Shown here piece by piece: positions 6,918 through 13,701 of a stretch of 17,321 bases of DNA. The notes beneath the pieces are model-generated. The model was not told the origin of the DNA. It saw only the letters and a list, made by a program, of their open reading frames with translations, and did no database searches. How positions within the stretch are numbered: the first letter of the stretch is position 1; each line of letters starts with the position of its first letter. Made by a program: the position numbers and the translations under genes. Where the stretch lies: positions 1 through 17,321 of the forward strand of contig JBHIDQ010000024.1 in the NCBI GenBank assembly GCA_046760155.1, in the 5' to 3' direction. Source of the DNA: JBHIDQ01 sp046760155. Its GTDB lineage: Bacteria > Chloroflexota > Dehalococcoidia > Dehalococcoidales > RBG-16-60-22.

Positions 6918-7871
6918 ATGGCGATTCGTGAGGCCAGTGCCAAGGAAAAACAACTAAATATCGAGTCGATTACCTGGAATGAACTGACCTGGCTAAATAT
7001 CGAACGACCAACGGAGCGGGAGACAGAATATCTGGCGCAAGACTATCCCTTCCACCCCCTAGACTTGGATGACTGTCTCAGCCGCATCCAGCGGCCCAAG
7101 ATAGACGAATACAAGGAATATCTGTTCTTGGTCCTCCACTTTCCGGTATTCAATAAAGAGACACGGTCAACTACTCCCAGTCAGGTATCAGTGTTTATTG
7201 GTGAAAAATACCTAATCACTCTGCACAAGGGCGAGCTTAAGCCACTGGTCAAGCTATTCCGGGAATGTGAGATTGAGGAGGAAGCCCGAGAGGAGAATTT
7301 CAGCCAAGGCTCCGGCTATCTTCTCTATCGTATCATTGACCGACTCGTTGACTACTGTCTGCCAATTGTGAACCGGATTAGCGCCAACATCGAACAGGCT
7401 GAGGATAATATTTTCGCCAGTAAGCGTATACCTCGAGCCATCGAGGACATTTCCATACTGCGGCGTGATGTTATTTCTTTCCGTCGCATCATCTGGCCAA
7501 TGAGGGCGGTGGTCGCCAGTTTGGAACCAAAAATTCGCCGTTTTACCAAGATGGACCTGGCTGTTTATTTCGGCGATACCGTTGACCACGTGGACAAGAT
7601 ATGGGACGCCCTAGACGAATACAAAGAAATAATCGAGGGGCTAAATGATACCCACGACTCACTGGCAACGAATCGCACCAACGAGGTCATGCGCATGTTG
7701 ACCATCATTGCCACTATTCTGCTACCGCTGACGGTAGTTGCTTCTGTCTATGGAATGAACATTCCATTGCCCTTCCAGAAATCTGGCTATTCCTTCGTTT
7801 TTGTGCTCTTTATCTGGGTCGCCATTGTTACCGGCATGCTCTACTTCTTCCGTAGAAACCGCTGGATTTAA
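6918..7871 (+). CDS. corA: CorA family magnesium/divalent cation channel
   Basis: This 317-aa inner-membrane channel admits Mg2+ (some members carry Co2+, Ni2+ or Zn2+). The N-terminal ~255 residues are the acidic, helical cytoplasmic funnel domain. The C-terminus has two transmembrane segments: the pore helix leading into the signature YGMN (GMN at 279-281), and a second helix (about 292-311) ending in the basic tail FFRRNRWI. The family selectivity filter is intact. The start ATG has AAGGA upstream. The stop is 1 nt before the next gene, so both are probably co-transcribed. Confidence 0.92.
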   Translation: MAIREASAKEKQLNIESITWNELTWLNIERPTERETEYLAQDYPFHPLDLDDCLSRIQRPKIDEYKEYLFLVLHFPVFNKETRSTTPSQVSVFIGEKYLITLHKGELKPLVKLFRECEIEEEAREENFSQGSGYLLYRIIDRLVDYCLPIVNRISANIEQAEDNIFASKRIPRAIEDISILRRDVISFRRIIWPMRAVVASLEPKIRRFTKMDLAVYFGDTVDHVDKIWDALDEYKEIIEGLNDTHDSLATNRTNEVMRMLTIIATILLPLTVVASVYGMNIPLPFQKSGYSFVFVLFIWVAIVTGMLYFFRRNRWI

Positions 7872-7872
7872 A

Positions 7873-8538
7873 ATGAATGTCTCACACCGATTGGTGATTA
7901 TCATCGCTATCTTCATCACCTGCCTCATCACCGCCAATATCATCGCCGTAAAGGTAATCAGTCTTGGTCCAGTTATTTTACCGGCGGCCATCTTCATTTT
8001 CCCCCTGAGCTATATCTTCGGTGATGTTCTCACTGAGGTCTATGGCTACCGTCAGGCACGGAAGGTTATCTGGCTTGGCTTCATTTGCAATCTCGTCTTC
8101 GTTATTTTTGCCTGGGTGGGGCAGGTGCTGCCTCCCGCCCCTTTCTGGGAAGGACAAGAAGCCTATGAAAGTATTCTGGGCTATACACCGAGACTGCTCG
8201 CCGCTTCTTTCGGCGGCTACCTCGTCGGTGAGTTTGCTAACTCCTTTGTCCTGGCCAAGATGAAAATTCTATCCCGGGGTCGCTGGCTGTGGAGCCGGAC
8301 AGTCGGTTCCACTATAGTCGGGCAAGGACTAGACACTTCCATATTTATTACCTTAGCCTTCATCGGCACCCCTTCGTTTGTGCCGATAATGATCCTCTAC
8401 CACTGGCTAGCCAAAACCGTCATTGAAGCCATAGCTACCCCATTTACCTACACCGTGGTAAACTTCTTGAAGAAAAAAGAGGCGGTTGACACCTATGACT
8501 ACGAAACCAATTTTAACCCCTTTCTCATTGCCGAATAG
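7873..8538 (+). CDS. yhhQ: Queuosine precursor transporter (YhhQ/VUT family)
   Basis: This 222-aa multi-pass membrane protein belongs to the family that imports queuosine precursors (preQ0/preQ1) for tRNA modification. It has about six hydrophobic segments. The family hallmark FGDVLTEVYGYRQARKVIW follows the second segment, and GQGLDTSIFITLAF is present later. The ATG at 7873 lies 1 nt after the corA stop; a longer in-frame start inside corA (7801) would add 24 hydrophilic residues and is rejected. No queuosine synthesis gene is visible here, consistent with a salvage role. The family name is secure; the substrate in this organism is inferred. Confidence 0.88.
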   Translation: MNVSHRLVIIIAIFITCLITANIIAVKVISLGPVILPAAIFIFPLSYIFGDVLTEVYGYRQARKVIWLGFICNLVFVIFAWVGQVLPPAPFWEGQEAYESILGYTPRLLAASFGGYLVGEFANSFVLAKMKILSRGRWLWSRTVGSTIVGQGLDTSIFITLAFIGTPSFVPIMILYHWLAKTVIEAIATPFTYTVVNFLKKKEAVDTYDYETNFNPFLIAE

Positions 8539-8562
8539 CAAAATTCCTTGGAGTAAAAGACG

Positions 8563-9333
8563 ATGAACATCCGATTTCTGGGCGCCCATAACTGTGAATC
8601 ATCAACCATAAAGCTGGTCACCCTGCTCATTGATGATACTCTCGCCATAGAAGCCGGTGGACTTACCTCCAGTCTGCCTATTGAAGCGCAACTCCAACTT
8701 AAGGCGGTCCTGCTTACCCATCAGCATTATGACCACATTAGAGACATCCCGGCTATGGCGATGAATGCCCTTTTCTATGAGACCAATATCCATGTTTACT
8801 CTACCCAGGTGGTCTATGATGCCCTAGCGACCCACTGGCTGAACGGCACCACTTACGCCAATTTTCTCGAAAAGCCTCAAGATAACCCAAGGATTAAGTT
8901 CACCATAATCGAGCCAAACAAAATTGTCCAAATTGCTGGCTATGATATCCTGGCTATTCCGGTGAACCACTCCGTGCCTACCATAGGTTACCAGATTACC
9001 TCACCCGAGGGTAAAATCGTCTTTTATACTGGAGATACCGGACCGGGCCTAGTTGATTGCTGGCAGTATGTCTCACCCCACCTGCTTATCACTGAGGTTA
9101 CGGCACCAAACCGGTACGAAGCGTTTGGCCGACGGTCGCTGCACCTAACGCCAAACCTACTCAAGGAAGAGCTACTCGCCTTTCAAAAACTTAAGCACTA
9201 CTTACCGCCGGTGGTCTTGGTTCACATGAATCCCAGACAAGAGAAGGAAATAGAATCGGAAGTAACACTACTGGCTCAGGAATTGAATACTTCAATTACT
9301 TTAGCCTATGAAGGAATGCTGCTTCAGTTATAA
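8563..9333 (+). CDS. Metallo-beta-lactamase-fold hydrolase
   Basis: This 256-aa protein has the MBL metal-site series: HQHYDH (53-58), His136 (NHSVP), Asp158 (YTGDTG) and His221 (VHMNP), plus HLT around 194. This supports a two-metal hydrolase of the RNase Z / class II cyclic-nucleotide phosphodiesterase-like branch rather than a beta-lactamase. There is no signal peptide, so it is cytoplasmic. GGAG precedes the ATG. It lies between the queuosine transporter and a zinc-binding protein. The substrate is unknown. Confidence 0.8.
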   Translation: MNIRFLGAHNCESSTIKLVTLLIDDTLAIEAGGLTSSLPIEAQLQLKAVLLTHQHYDHIRDIPAMAMNALFYETNIHVYSTQVVYDALATHWLNGTTYANFLEKPQDNPRIKFTIIEPNKIVQIAGYDILAIPVNHSVPTIGYQITSPEGKIVFYTGDTGPGLVDCWQYVSPHLLITEVTAPNRYEAFGRRSLHLTPNLLKEELLAFQKLKHYLPPVVLVHMNPRQEKEIESEVTLLAQELNTSITLAYEGMLLQL

Positions 9334-9353
9334 AATAAGGGGTAGTACTGATA

Positions 9354-9839
9354 ATGGAGCAAGGTGCCTGGAAACTGATTGGTATCTGTGGGATTTACTG
9401 CGGGACATGTCCAAGCTACCTAGCTTGGCAGGAAAATGATATCGAGCAATTAGAAAAGCGCGCCCAAAGACACGGCATTTCTATTGAGGAAGCGCACTGT
9501 AATGGGTGCCTCTCGGATAAGGTAATGCCTTCGTGTGTTGAGTGCCGTCACGGCTTCCGTAAGTGTGCCCGTGAGCATAAAGTGACCTGGTGCTTTGAGT
9601 GCACTGACTTTCCCTGCCAGCGGCTGAGAGACTTCAGAAATACTCACATTGAAGACGGCATTTCTCACCATGAGCATTTAATTGACGAACTACAGTATAT
9701 GAAGGAACATGGCATTGAGGCATGGTTGGAAAAGCAGGAAAAAGCTGGGCTCTGTCTACAGTGCGGGAAAAGACTGTACTGGTTTACCCGTGTCTGCCCC
9801 AACTGTCAAACCCGTATCAGACGAAACGAGGGAAATTAG
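9354..9839 (+). CDS. Cysteine-rich DUF3795 protein
   Basis: This 161-aa soluble protein has 15 cysteines. The N-terminal half shows the DUF3795 pattern: GICGIYCGTCPSY at 10-22, CNGC at 49-52, CVEC at 61-64, and WCFECTDFPC at 79-88. The C-terminal 30 residues form a separate zinc ribbon (C134-C137 / C148-C151). It probably binds zinc or an Fe-S cluster; no biochemical function is known to me. The next gene begins 10 nt after its stop and also ends in a zinc ribbon. Confidence 0.8.
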   Translation: MEQGAWKLIGICGIYCGTCPSYLAWQENDIEQLEKRAQRHGISIEEAHCNGCLSDKVMPSCVECRHGFRKCAREHKVTWCFECTDFPCQRLRDFRNTHIEDGISHHEHLIDELQYMKEHGIEAWLEKQEKAGLCLQCGKRLYWFTRVCPNCQTRIRRNEGN

Positions 9840-9849
9840 GGAGGTAGGG

Positions 9850-10329
9850 TTGGTAGACAATCTCAAATTCATTGTTGACAATAATGTCGGCAAGCTGGCC
9901 AAGTGGCTGAGAATGATGGGGTATGATGCCGTTTTCTTTGACGGCAGTGATGACGCCTATATGGTGGCTAAGGCTTTAGCTGAAGACAGAGTAATACTGA
10001 CCAGAGACACCCAAATTATGAAAAGAGGCGTCATCACCAGCGGCCGACTCAAAGCTATCCTGATTAACAGTGATGAACCAGAGCCACAAGTACGACAGGT
10101 AATTGACACGTTGCACCTGGACTCCAGATCCAGACCGTTCACTCGCTGTCTGGAATGTAACCAGCCACTGGTGGAGAGGAGTAAAGACGAGGTAAAAGAT
10201 CAGGTACCGCCCTATGTTTTTCAAACGCAAAGTCAGTACATGGAGTGTACCACCTGCCACCGAATCTACTGGAGAGGAACCCACTGGCAGGCAATGACCA
10301 AGAAACTAAAGAAATTGACGGAGAGTTGA
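9850..10329 (+). CDS. Mut7-C RNase domain protein with zinc ribbon
   Basis: This 159-aa protein combines a PIN-like Mut7-C fold (residues ~5-95) with a C-terminal zinc ribbon (C100-C103 / C133-C136). The fold carries likely metal-binding acids near Asp10, Asp31 and Asp53 (LTRDTQIM). Mut7-C proteins are predicted ribonucleases. The start is TTG at 9850, with GGGAGG (9839-9844) 5 nt upstream and overlapping the previous stop. A longer reading from 9709 would overlap the DUF3795 gene and is not supported. Its stop codon lies inside the -35 box of the next operon's promoter. The target RNA is unknown. Confidence 0.8.
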   Translation: MVDNLKFIVDNNVGKLAKWLRMMGYDAVFFDGSDDAYMVAKALAEDRVILTRDTQIMKRGVITSGRLKAILINSDEPEPQVRQVIDTLHLDSRSRPFTRCLECNQPLVERSKDEVKDQVPPYVFQTQSQYMECTTCHRIYWRGTHWQAMTKKLKKLTES

Positions 10330-10354
10330 CGGTAGCCGAAGATATTTTTACACT
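10326..10354 (+). promoter_or_regulatory. Promoter of the KDPG aldolase operon
   Basis: TTGACG (10326-10331), a 17-nt spacer and TACACT (10349-10354). The TGA stop of the Mut7-C gene (10327-10329) lies within the -35 box. Predicted transcription start is near 10361, leaving a short leader with GGAGG before the ATG. Confidence 0.65.
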
Positions 10355-10387
10355 TTAAATTAATAACACCAGATGTGGAGGTGAGTT

Positions 10388-11038
10388 ATGGGCGACAAAG
10401 AAAAGAACCTGCAGGAGATTATAAATTGCGGCGTGGTGGCGATAGTGAGAGTGGCGAGTGCCCAAGAAGCAGTGGAAGTATGCCTGGCTATTGCCAGGGG
10501 TGGTGTTAAACCAATAGAGATAACCATGACTGTACCCGGTGCCGTAGATGCGATCAAGGAGTTCAAAAGTGCCGTCAAGGACGAAGTACTGGTGGGCGCT
10601 GGTACCGTGCTCGACCCGGAAACAGCGAGGGCAGTGATACTGGCCGGAGCTGAATTTGTGGTTAGCCCGACCTTGAACTTGGAGGTAATCGAGATTTGCC
10701 GTCGCTACAGCAAGATTGTTGTCCCCGGCACCTTCACTCCAACCGAAGTCTTAACCGCTTGGGAAGCGGGTGCTGATATTGTTAAAGTGTTTCCGGCAAC
10801 CGTGGGTGGACCGACCTACTTGAGAGATATCATGGGTCCTCTGCCTCAGATAAGGTTGATGCCAACGGGAGGAGTAAATTTGGAGAACACTCCAGATTTC
10901 ATCCGGGCAGGTGCCGTGGCCGTAGCCGCTGGCACATCACTTGTGGATAAGAAGGCGGTGAGTACGAAAAATTATGACCTCATCACTGAGACAGCTAGAA
11001 AATTTTGCGATGCAGTGAAGCAAGCAAGGAAAGTCTAA
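10388..11038 (+). CDS. eda: KDPG/KHG aldolase (2-dehydro-3-deoxy-phosphogluconate aldolase)
   Basis: This 216-aa class I aldolase cleaves KDPG to pyruvate and glyceraldehyde 3-phosphate (Entner-Doudoroff and sugar-acid pathways). Schiff-base Lys133 is in VKVFPA, general acid/base Glu44 in IEITM, Thr73 in GAGTVL, Pro94 in SPTL, Phe135 and PTGGV at 159-163. The arginine that follows the catalytic glutamate in E. coli Eda (Arg49) is Thr48 here (EITMTVPGA), a variant also seen in some Gram-positive KDPG aldolases. GGAGG lies before the ATG. The downstream KDG kinase makes the KDPG substrate directly, which supports the role. Confidence 0.9.
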   Translation: MGDKEKNLQEIINCGVVAIVRVASAQEAVEVCLAIARGGVKPIEITMTVPGAVDAIKEFKSAVKDEVLVGAGTVLDPETARAVILAGAEFVVSPTLNLEVIEICRRYSKIVVPGTFTPTEVLTAWEAGADIVKVFPATVGGPTYLRDIMGPLPQIRLMPTGGVNLENTPDFIRAGAVAVAAGTSLVDKKAVSTKNYDLITETARKFCDAVKQARKV

Positions 11039-11062
11039 ATCAAAGCAAAGGAGGGAAAAGAA

Positions 11063-12046
11063 ATGGCTGACGTTATCACCTTTGGCGAGACAATGATCCG
11101 GCTGTCACCACCGAATTATCGCCGGCTGGAACAGACAAATCTTCTAGATGTAAACATTGGCGGAGCGGAATGGAATGTGGCGGCTGCCCTCAGCCGATTG
11201 GGCATAAGTACTGCCTGGGTTTCACGCCTTACCGACAATCCGCTTGGCTGGATGATTCGTAACAAGACTCGAGAGCAGGGAGTCGATACCTCCCACATTG
11301 TCTGGACAAAAGGCGACCGCGTTGGGATTTATTTCGTCGAATTTGGCGCCTCACCGAGAGCCAGCAGCGTCCTTTATGACCGGGTAAACTCAGCGACAAG
11401 TCAGATCAAACCTGGGGAGGTAAATTGGGAAGAGCTCTTACGTGGTTCGAAATGGTTTCACACCAGTGGGATTACTCCAGCCTTGAGTCCCAGCGCTGCA
11501 CAAGTTACCGCTGATGCCTTGAAAACGGCGAAAAAGGCTGGCTGCAAGGTGAGCTATGACCTCAATTATCGGGCTAGACTTTGGACTCCAGAAGAAGCCA
11601 GGAAATGCCAAGAACCACTTATGGAATACGTGGATGTCCTCTTTTCCACAGAAGAAGACACCAAAAAGGTGCTGGGCATCAGCGCGGATAATTATCAGGA
11701 AGTAGCCAAGAAACTGGCGGAGAATTTCAATTTTGAGGTTGTTTGCATCACACTACGAGAAGACGTATCAGTGCTGCGGAATCGCTGGACGGCAATCGCC
11801 TATTCGGCAGGGAAAATATATGATGACCGGACTTATGACGTGGAGCTTGTAGATCGGGTTGGTGCCGGCGATTCCTTTTCTGCTGGGTTTATCTATGGTT
11901 ATCTTACCGGCGACATAGAAAAAGGCGTCAAGATGGGAAACGCCTATTCGGCATTGAAGCATTCCATTCCCGGTGATACCAACTGGGCAACACTCCAAGA
12001 GGTGGAAAACCTAATCAAAAGCGCAAGCTTGCGCATCAGTAGATAA
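11063..12046 (+). CDS. kdgK: 2-keto-3-deoxygluconate kinase (PfkB family)
   Basis: This 327-aa ribokinase/PfkB-family kinase phosphorylates KDG at C6 to give KDPG for the aldolase upstream. The N-terminus FGETMIRLSPP and the early GGAEWNVAAALSRLG segment match KDG kinases. The C-terminal signature DRVGAGDSFSAGF contains the catalytic Asp270 and anion hole. AGGAGG precedes the ATG, 24 nt after the aldolase stop. Other 2-keto-3-deoxy acids (for example KDGal) could be substrates. The last codons contain a perfect 14-bp palindrome. Confidence 0.88.
   Translation: MADVITFGETMIRLSPPNYRRLEQTNLLDVNIGGAEWNVAAALSRLGISTAWVSRLTDNPLGWMIRNKTREQGVDTSHIVWTKGDRVGIYFVEFGASPRASSVLYDRVNSATSQIKPGEVNWEELLRGSKWFHTSGITPALSPSAAQVTADALKTAKKAGCKVSYDLNYRARLWTPEEARKCQEPLMEYVDVLFSTEEDTKKVLGISADNYQEVAKKLAENFNFEVVCITLREDVSVLRNRWTAIAYSAGKIYDDRTYDVELVDRVGAGDSFSAGFIYGYLTGDIEKGVKMGNAYSALKHSIPGDTNWATLQEVENLIKSASLRISR
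12021..12034. repeat. 14-bp perfect palindrome at the end of kdgK
   Basis: GCGCAAGCTTGCGC is a perfect inverted repeat inside the last codons of the KDG kinase. It could form a GC-rich 5-bp hairpin with an AGCT loop. No T-run follows, so it is not an evident intrinsic terminator. It could be a protein-binding site or chance. Confidence 0.5.
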
Positions 12047-12068
12047 CCAGGAGTCGTCTGCTGCCAGT

Positions 12069-12098
12069 TTGCAAGCGGTAGGCTCACAAGTTTACAAT
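12069..12098 (+). promoter_or_regulatory. Possible promoter of the DUF1893/aldo-keto reductase pair
   Basis: TTGCAA (12069-12074), an 18-nt spacer and TACAAT (12093-12098) in the 69-nt gap after kdgK. The predicted start, near 12105, would leave only about 11 nt before the ATG at 12116, and no strong Shine-Dalgarno is visible. Readthrough from the KDPG aldolase operon is the alternative. Confidence 0.4.
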
Positions 12099-12115
12099 AG
12101 TATAGTAGAGTAGAG

Positions 12116-12535
12116 ATGCATGTGCGTTTATTCAACGAATTCTTGACCAGTGATGATACCCTCCGGGTATATGAAGGCAACCAATCAATCTTTTCGTCAG
12201 CTAAAGACAGATTGCTACCCTTGCTTGAATATCTTGACCGGTTTGCTGCTGACCATCAGCGTGTAGTCATCTTCGATAAAATAATGGGTAACGCGGCGGC
12301 ACTACTATCCGCCAAGGCTGACTGCCAGGAGGTCTATAGCCCGCTGGGTAGCCAGTTTGCCATCAAAACGCTGGACAAATATGGCATTAAATATCATCTC
12401 AGTAAAATTGTGCCCTATATTCAAAGGACTGATGGGAAAGATATGTGCCCTATGGAGAAACTTTCCCTAGACAAAGAGCCGGGAGAATTCTATGAAGTAA
12501 TGCTCAATATGATCAGTAAAACGCGAGGAGAATAA
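12116..12535 (+). CDS. DUF1893 domain protein (TM1506-like)
   Basis: This 139-aa protein matches the DUF1893 family, whose Thermotoga member TM1506 has a deaminase-like fold. Its features are a short beta segment TLRVYEGNQSIFSS (15-28), the motif DKIMGNAAALL (54-64), and CPMEKLS with Cys111 at 111-117. The Cys-Pro and acidic residues recall a degenerate cytidine-deaminase metal site, but the full His/Cys set is not evident. Its enzymatic role is unknown. Its TAA stop shares one base with the ATG of the aldo/keto reductase (TAATG), implying translational coupling and possibly a joint function. Confidence 0.7.
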   Translation: MHVRLFNEFLTSDDTLRVYEGNQSIFSSAKDRLLPLLEYLDRFAADHQRVVIFDKIMGNAAALLSAKADCQEVYSPLGSQFAIKTLDKYGIKYHLSKIVPYIQRTDGKDMCPMEKLSLDKEPGEFYEVMLNMISKTRGE

Positions 12536-13581
12536 TGGAAAAAGTAAGGCTAGGCAGAACCGAAATGATGGTAACCCAAATTGGGTTTGGGGGTATACCT
12601 ATTCAGCGAGTCTCCGAAGATGAAGCAATCGCCGTTGTCAAAAGATGTCTGGAACTGGGTATCACTTTTGTTGATACCGCTAATGGTTATACCACCAGTG
12701 AAGAGCGCATCGGCAAGGCAATATTGGGAAAGCATGACGGACTTATTCTAGCGACAAAGTCGCTAGCTCAAACTCGGGAGGAAATAGAAAACCATCTCAA
12801 GTTAAGTCTGCAAAGGCTTGCTGTGGAATCTATAGACCTGTACCAGTTCCATAATGTCAGTGACGCTAACACCTTAAAGACAATCCTTGACCCCAATGGG
12901 CCAATGGCCGTAGTAGAGGAAGCCAAAAGAGCCGGGGTAGTGAAACACATTGGTATCACTTCACACCAGATTGATACCGCCATAGAGGCGGTAAAGTCGG
13001 ACCGCTTCGAGACCATTATGTTCCCTTTCAACTTCGTCACCCGCGAAGCTATCGACGAGCTTCTGCCGCTGTCCAGAGAGCGTGATGTCGGCTTCATCGC
13101 TATGAAACCACTGGCCGGAGGAATGCTAGACAATGTTACTCTTGCCATCAAATATCTCCTGCAATTTCCCGATGTGGTCTTCATTCCGGGCATCGAAAAG
13201 GTACCCGAGATAAACGAGATCGCTCAGATACTGAAGGGGTCACGGGAGATAACAGCGTCGGAGCAGGAAGAGATGGAGCGATTACGACAGGAACTGGGTA
13301 CCAGGTTCTGCCGCCGCTGCGACTATTGCCAGCCCTGTACCGTGGAAATACCGATATCAGACGTGATGTCATACCGTAGCGCCGTGAAACGCTTGCCCCC
13401 GGTACGGTTGTTCACCGGAAAATTTGCTGAGGCACTGGAAAAGGCAGCTGATTGCACCGAATGCGGTGAGTGCGAGGAAAGATGTCCCTATCATCTTCCG
13501 ATCTGTGAAACAATTGCGGAAAACGTTAAGCTGTACCAGGCAGGAAAGAAAAAATACCAGGAGCAGGTAGCTTCAAGATAG
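12535..13581 (+). CDS. Aldo/keto reductase with C-terminal Fe-S cluster domain
   Basis: This 348-aa protein joins an AKR TIM barrel (1-255) to a cysteine-rich tail. The AKR tetrad is complete: Asp47, Tyr52, Lys75 and His106. The tail has C259-x2-C262-x2-C265-x2-C268 and a ferredoxin-like C307-x2-C310-x2-C313-x3-C317-P, with Cys324 after it. This suggests at least one [4Fe-4S] cluster, as in the Fe-S-containing AKRs common in anaerobes. It probably reduces a carbonyl using NAD(P)H or ferredoxin electrons; the substrate is unknown. GAGGAG is located in the end of the DUF1893 gene before the overlapping ATG. Confidence 0.85.
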   Translation: MEKVRLGRTEMMVTQIGFGGIPIQRVSEDEAIAVVKRCLELGITFVDTANGYTTSEERIGKAILGKHDGLILATKSLAQTREEIENHLKLSLQRLAVESIDLYQFHNVSDANTLKTILDPNGPMAVVEEAKRAGVVKHIGITSHQIDTAIEAVKSDRFETIMFPFNFVTREAIDELLPLSRERDVGFIAMKPLAGGMLDNVTLAIKYLLQFPDVVFIPGIEKVPEINEIAQILKGSREITASEQEEMERLRQELGTRFCRRCDYCQPCTVEIPISDVMSYRSAVKRLPPVRLFTGKFAEALEKAADCTECGECEERCPYHLPICETIAENVKLYQAGKKKYQEQVASR

Positions 13582-13642
13582 ACAGGTGTTTTTGGCTTAT
13601 CCCTCCTGTTCTTCCATTCTTTCTGGTTAAGATAACAATCCC

Positions 13643-13671
13643 TTGACCATACTCTAGGATATTGCTACACT
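13643..13671 (+). promoter_or_regulatory. Promoter of the nnr-coaX-coaBC block
   Basis: TTGACC (13643-13648), a 17-nt spacer and TACACT (13666-13671). Predicted start is near 13678, about 24 nt before the nnr ATG. The -10 sequence and spacing are identical to those of the KDPG aldolase promoter. The preceding 13582-13642 contains only a weak ACAGG/CCTGT inverted repeat. Confidence 0.65.
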
Positions 13672-13701
13672 TCAAATCAGCAATAATATGGATACTTTGT
13701 C

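Noticed and set aside
7873..7890. preQ1 riboswitch before the queuosine transporter
   Set aside because: The gene starts 1 nt after corA, leaving no room for an untranslated aptamer.
9709..9849. 47-residue N-terminal extension of the Mut7-C protein
   Set aside because: It overlaps the DUF3795 coding sequence in another frame; TTG at 9850 has GGGAGG and begins right at the domain.
13582..13630. Terminator after the aldo/keto reductase (ACAGG/CCTGT)
   Set aside because: Five-bp stem with a long loop and a C-interrupted T tract; too weak to call.
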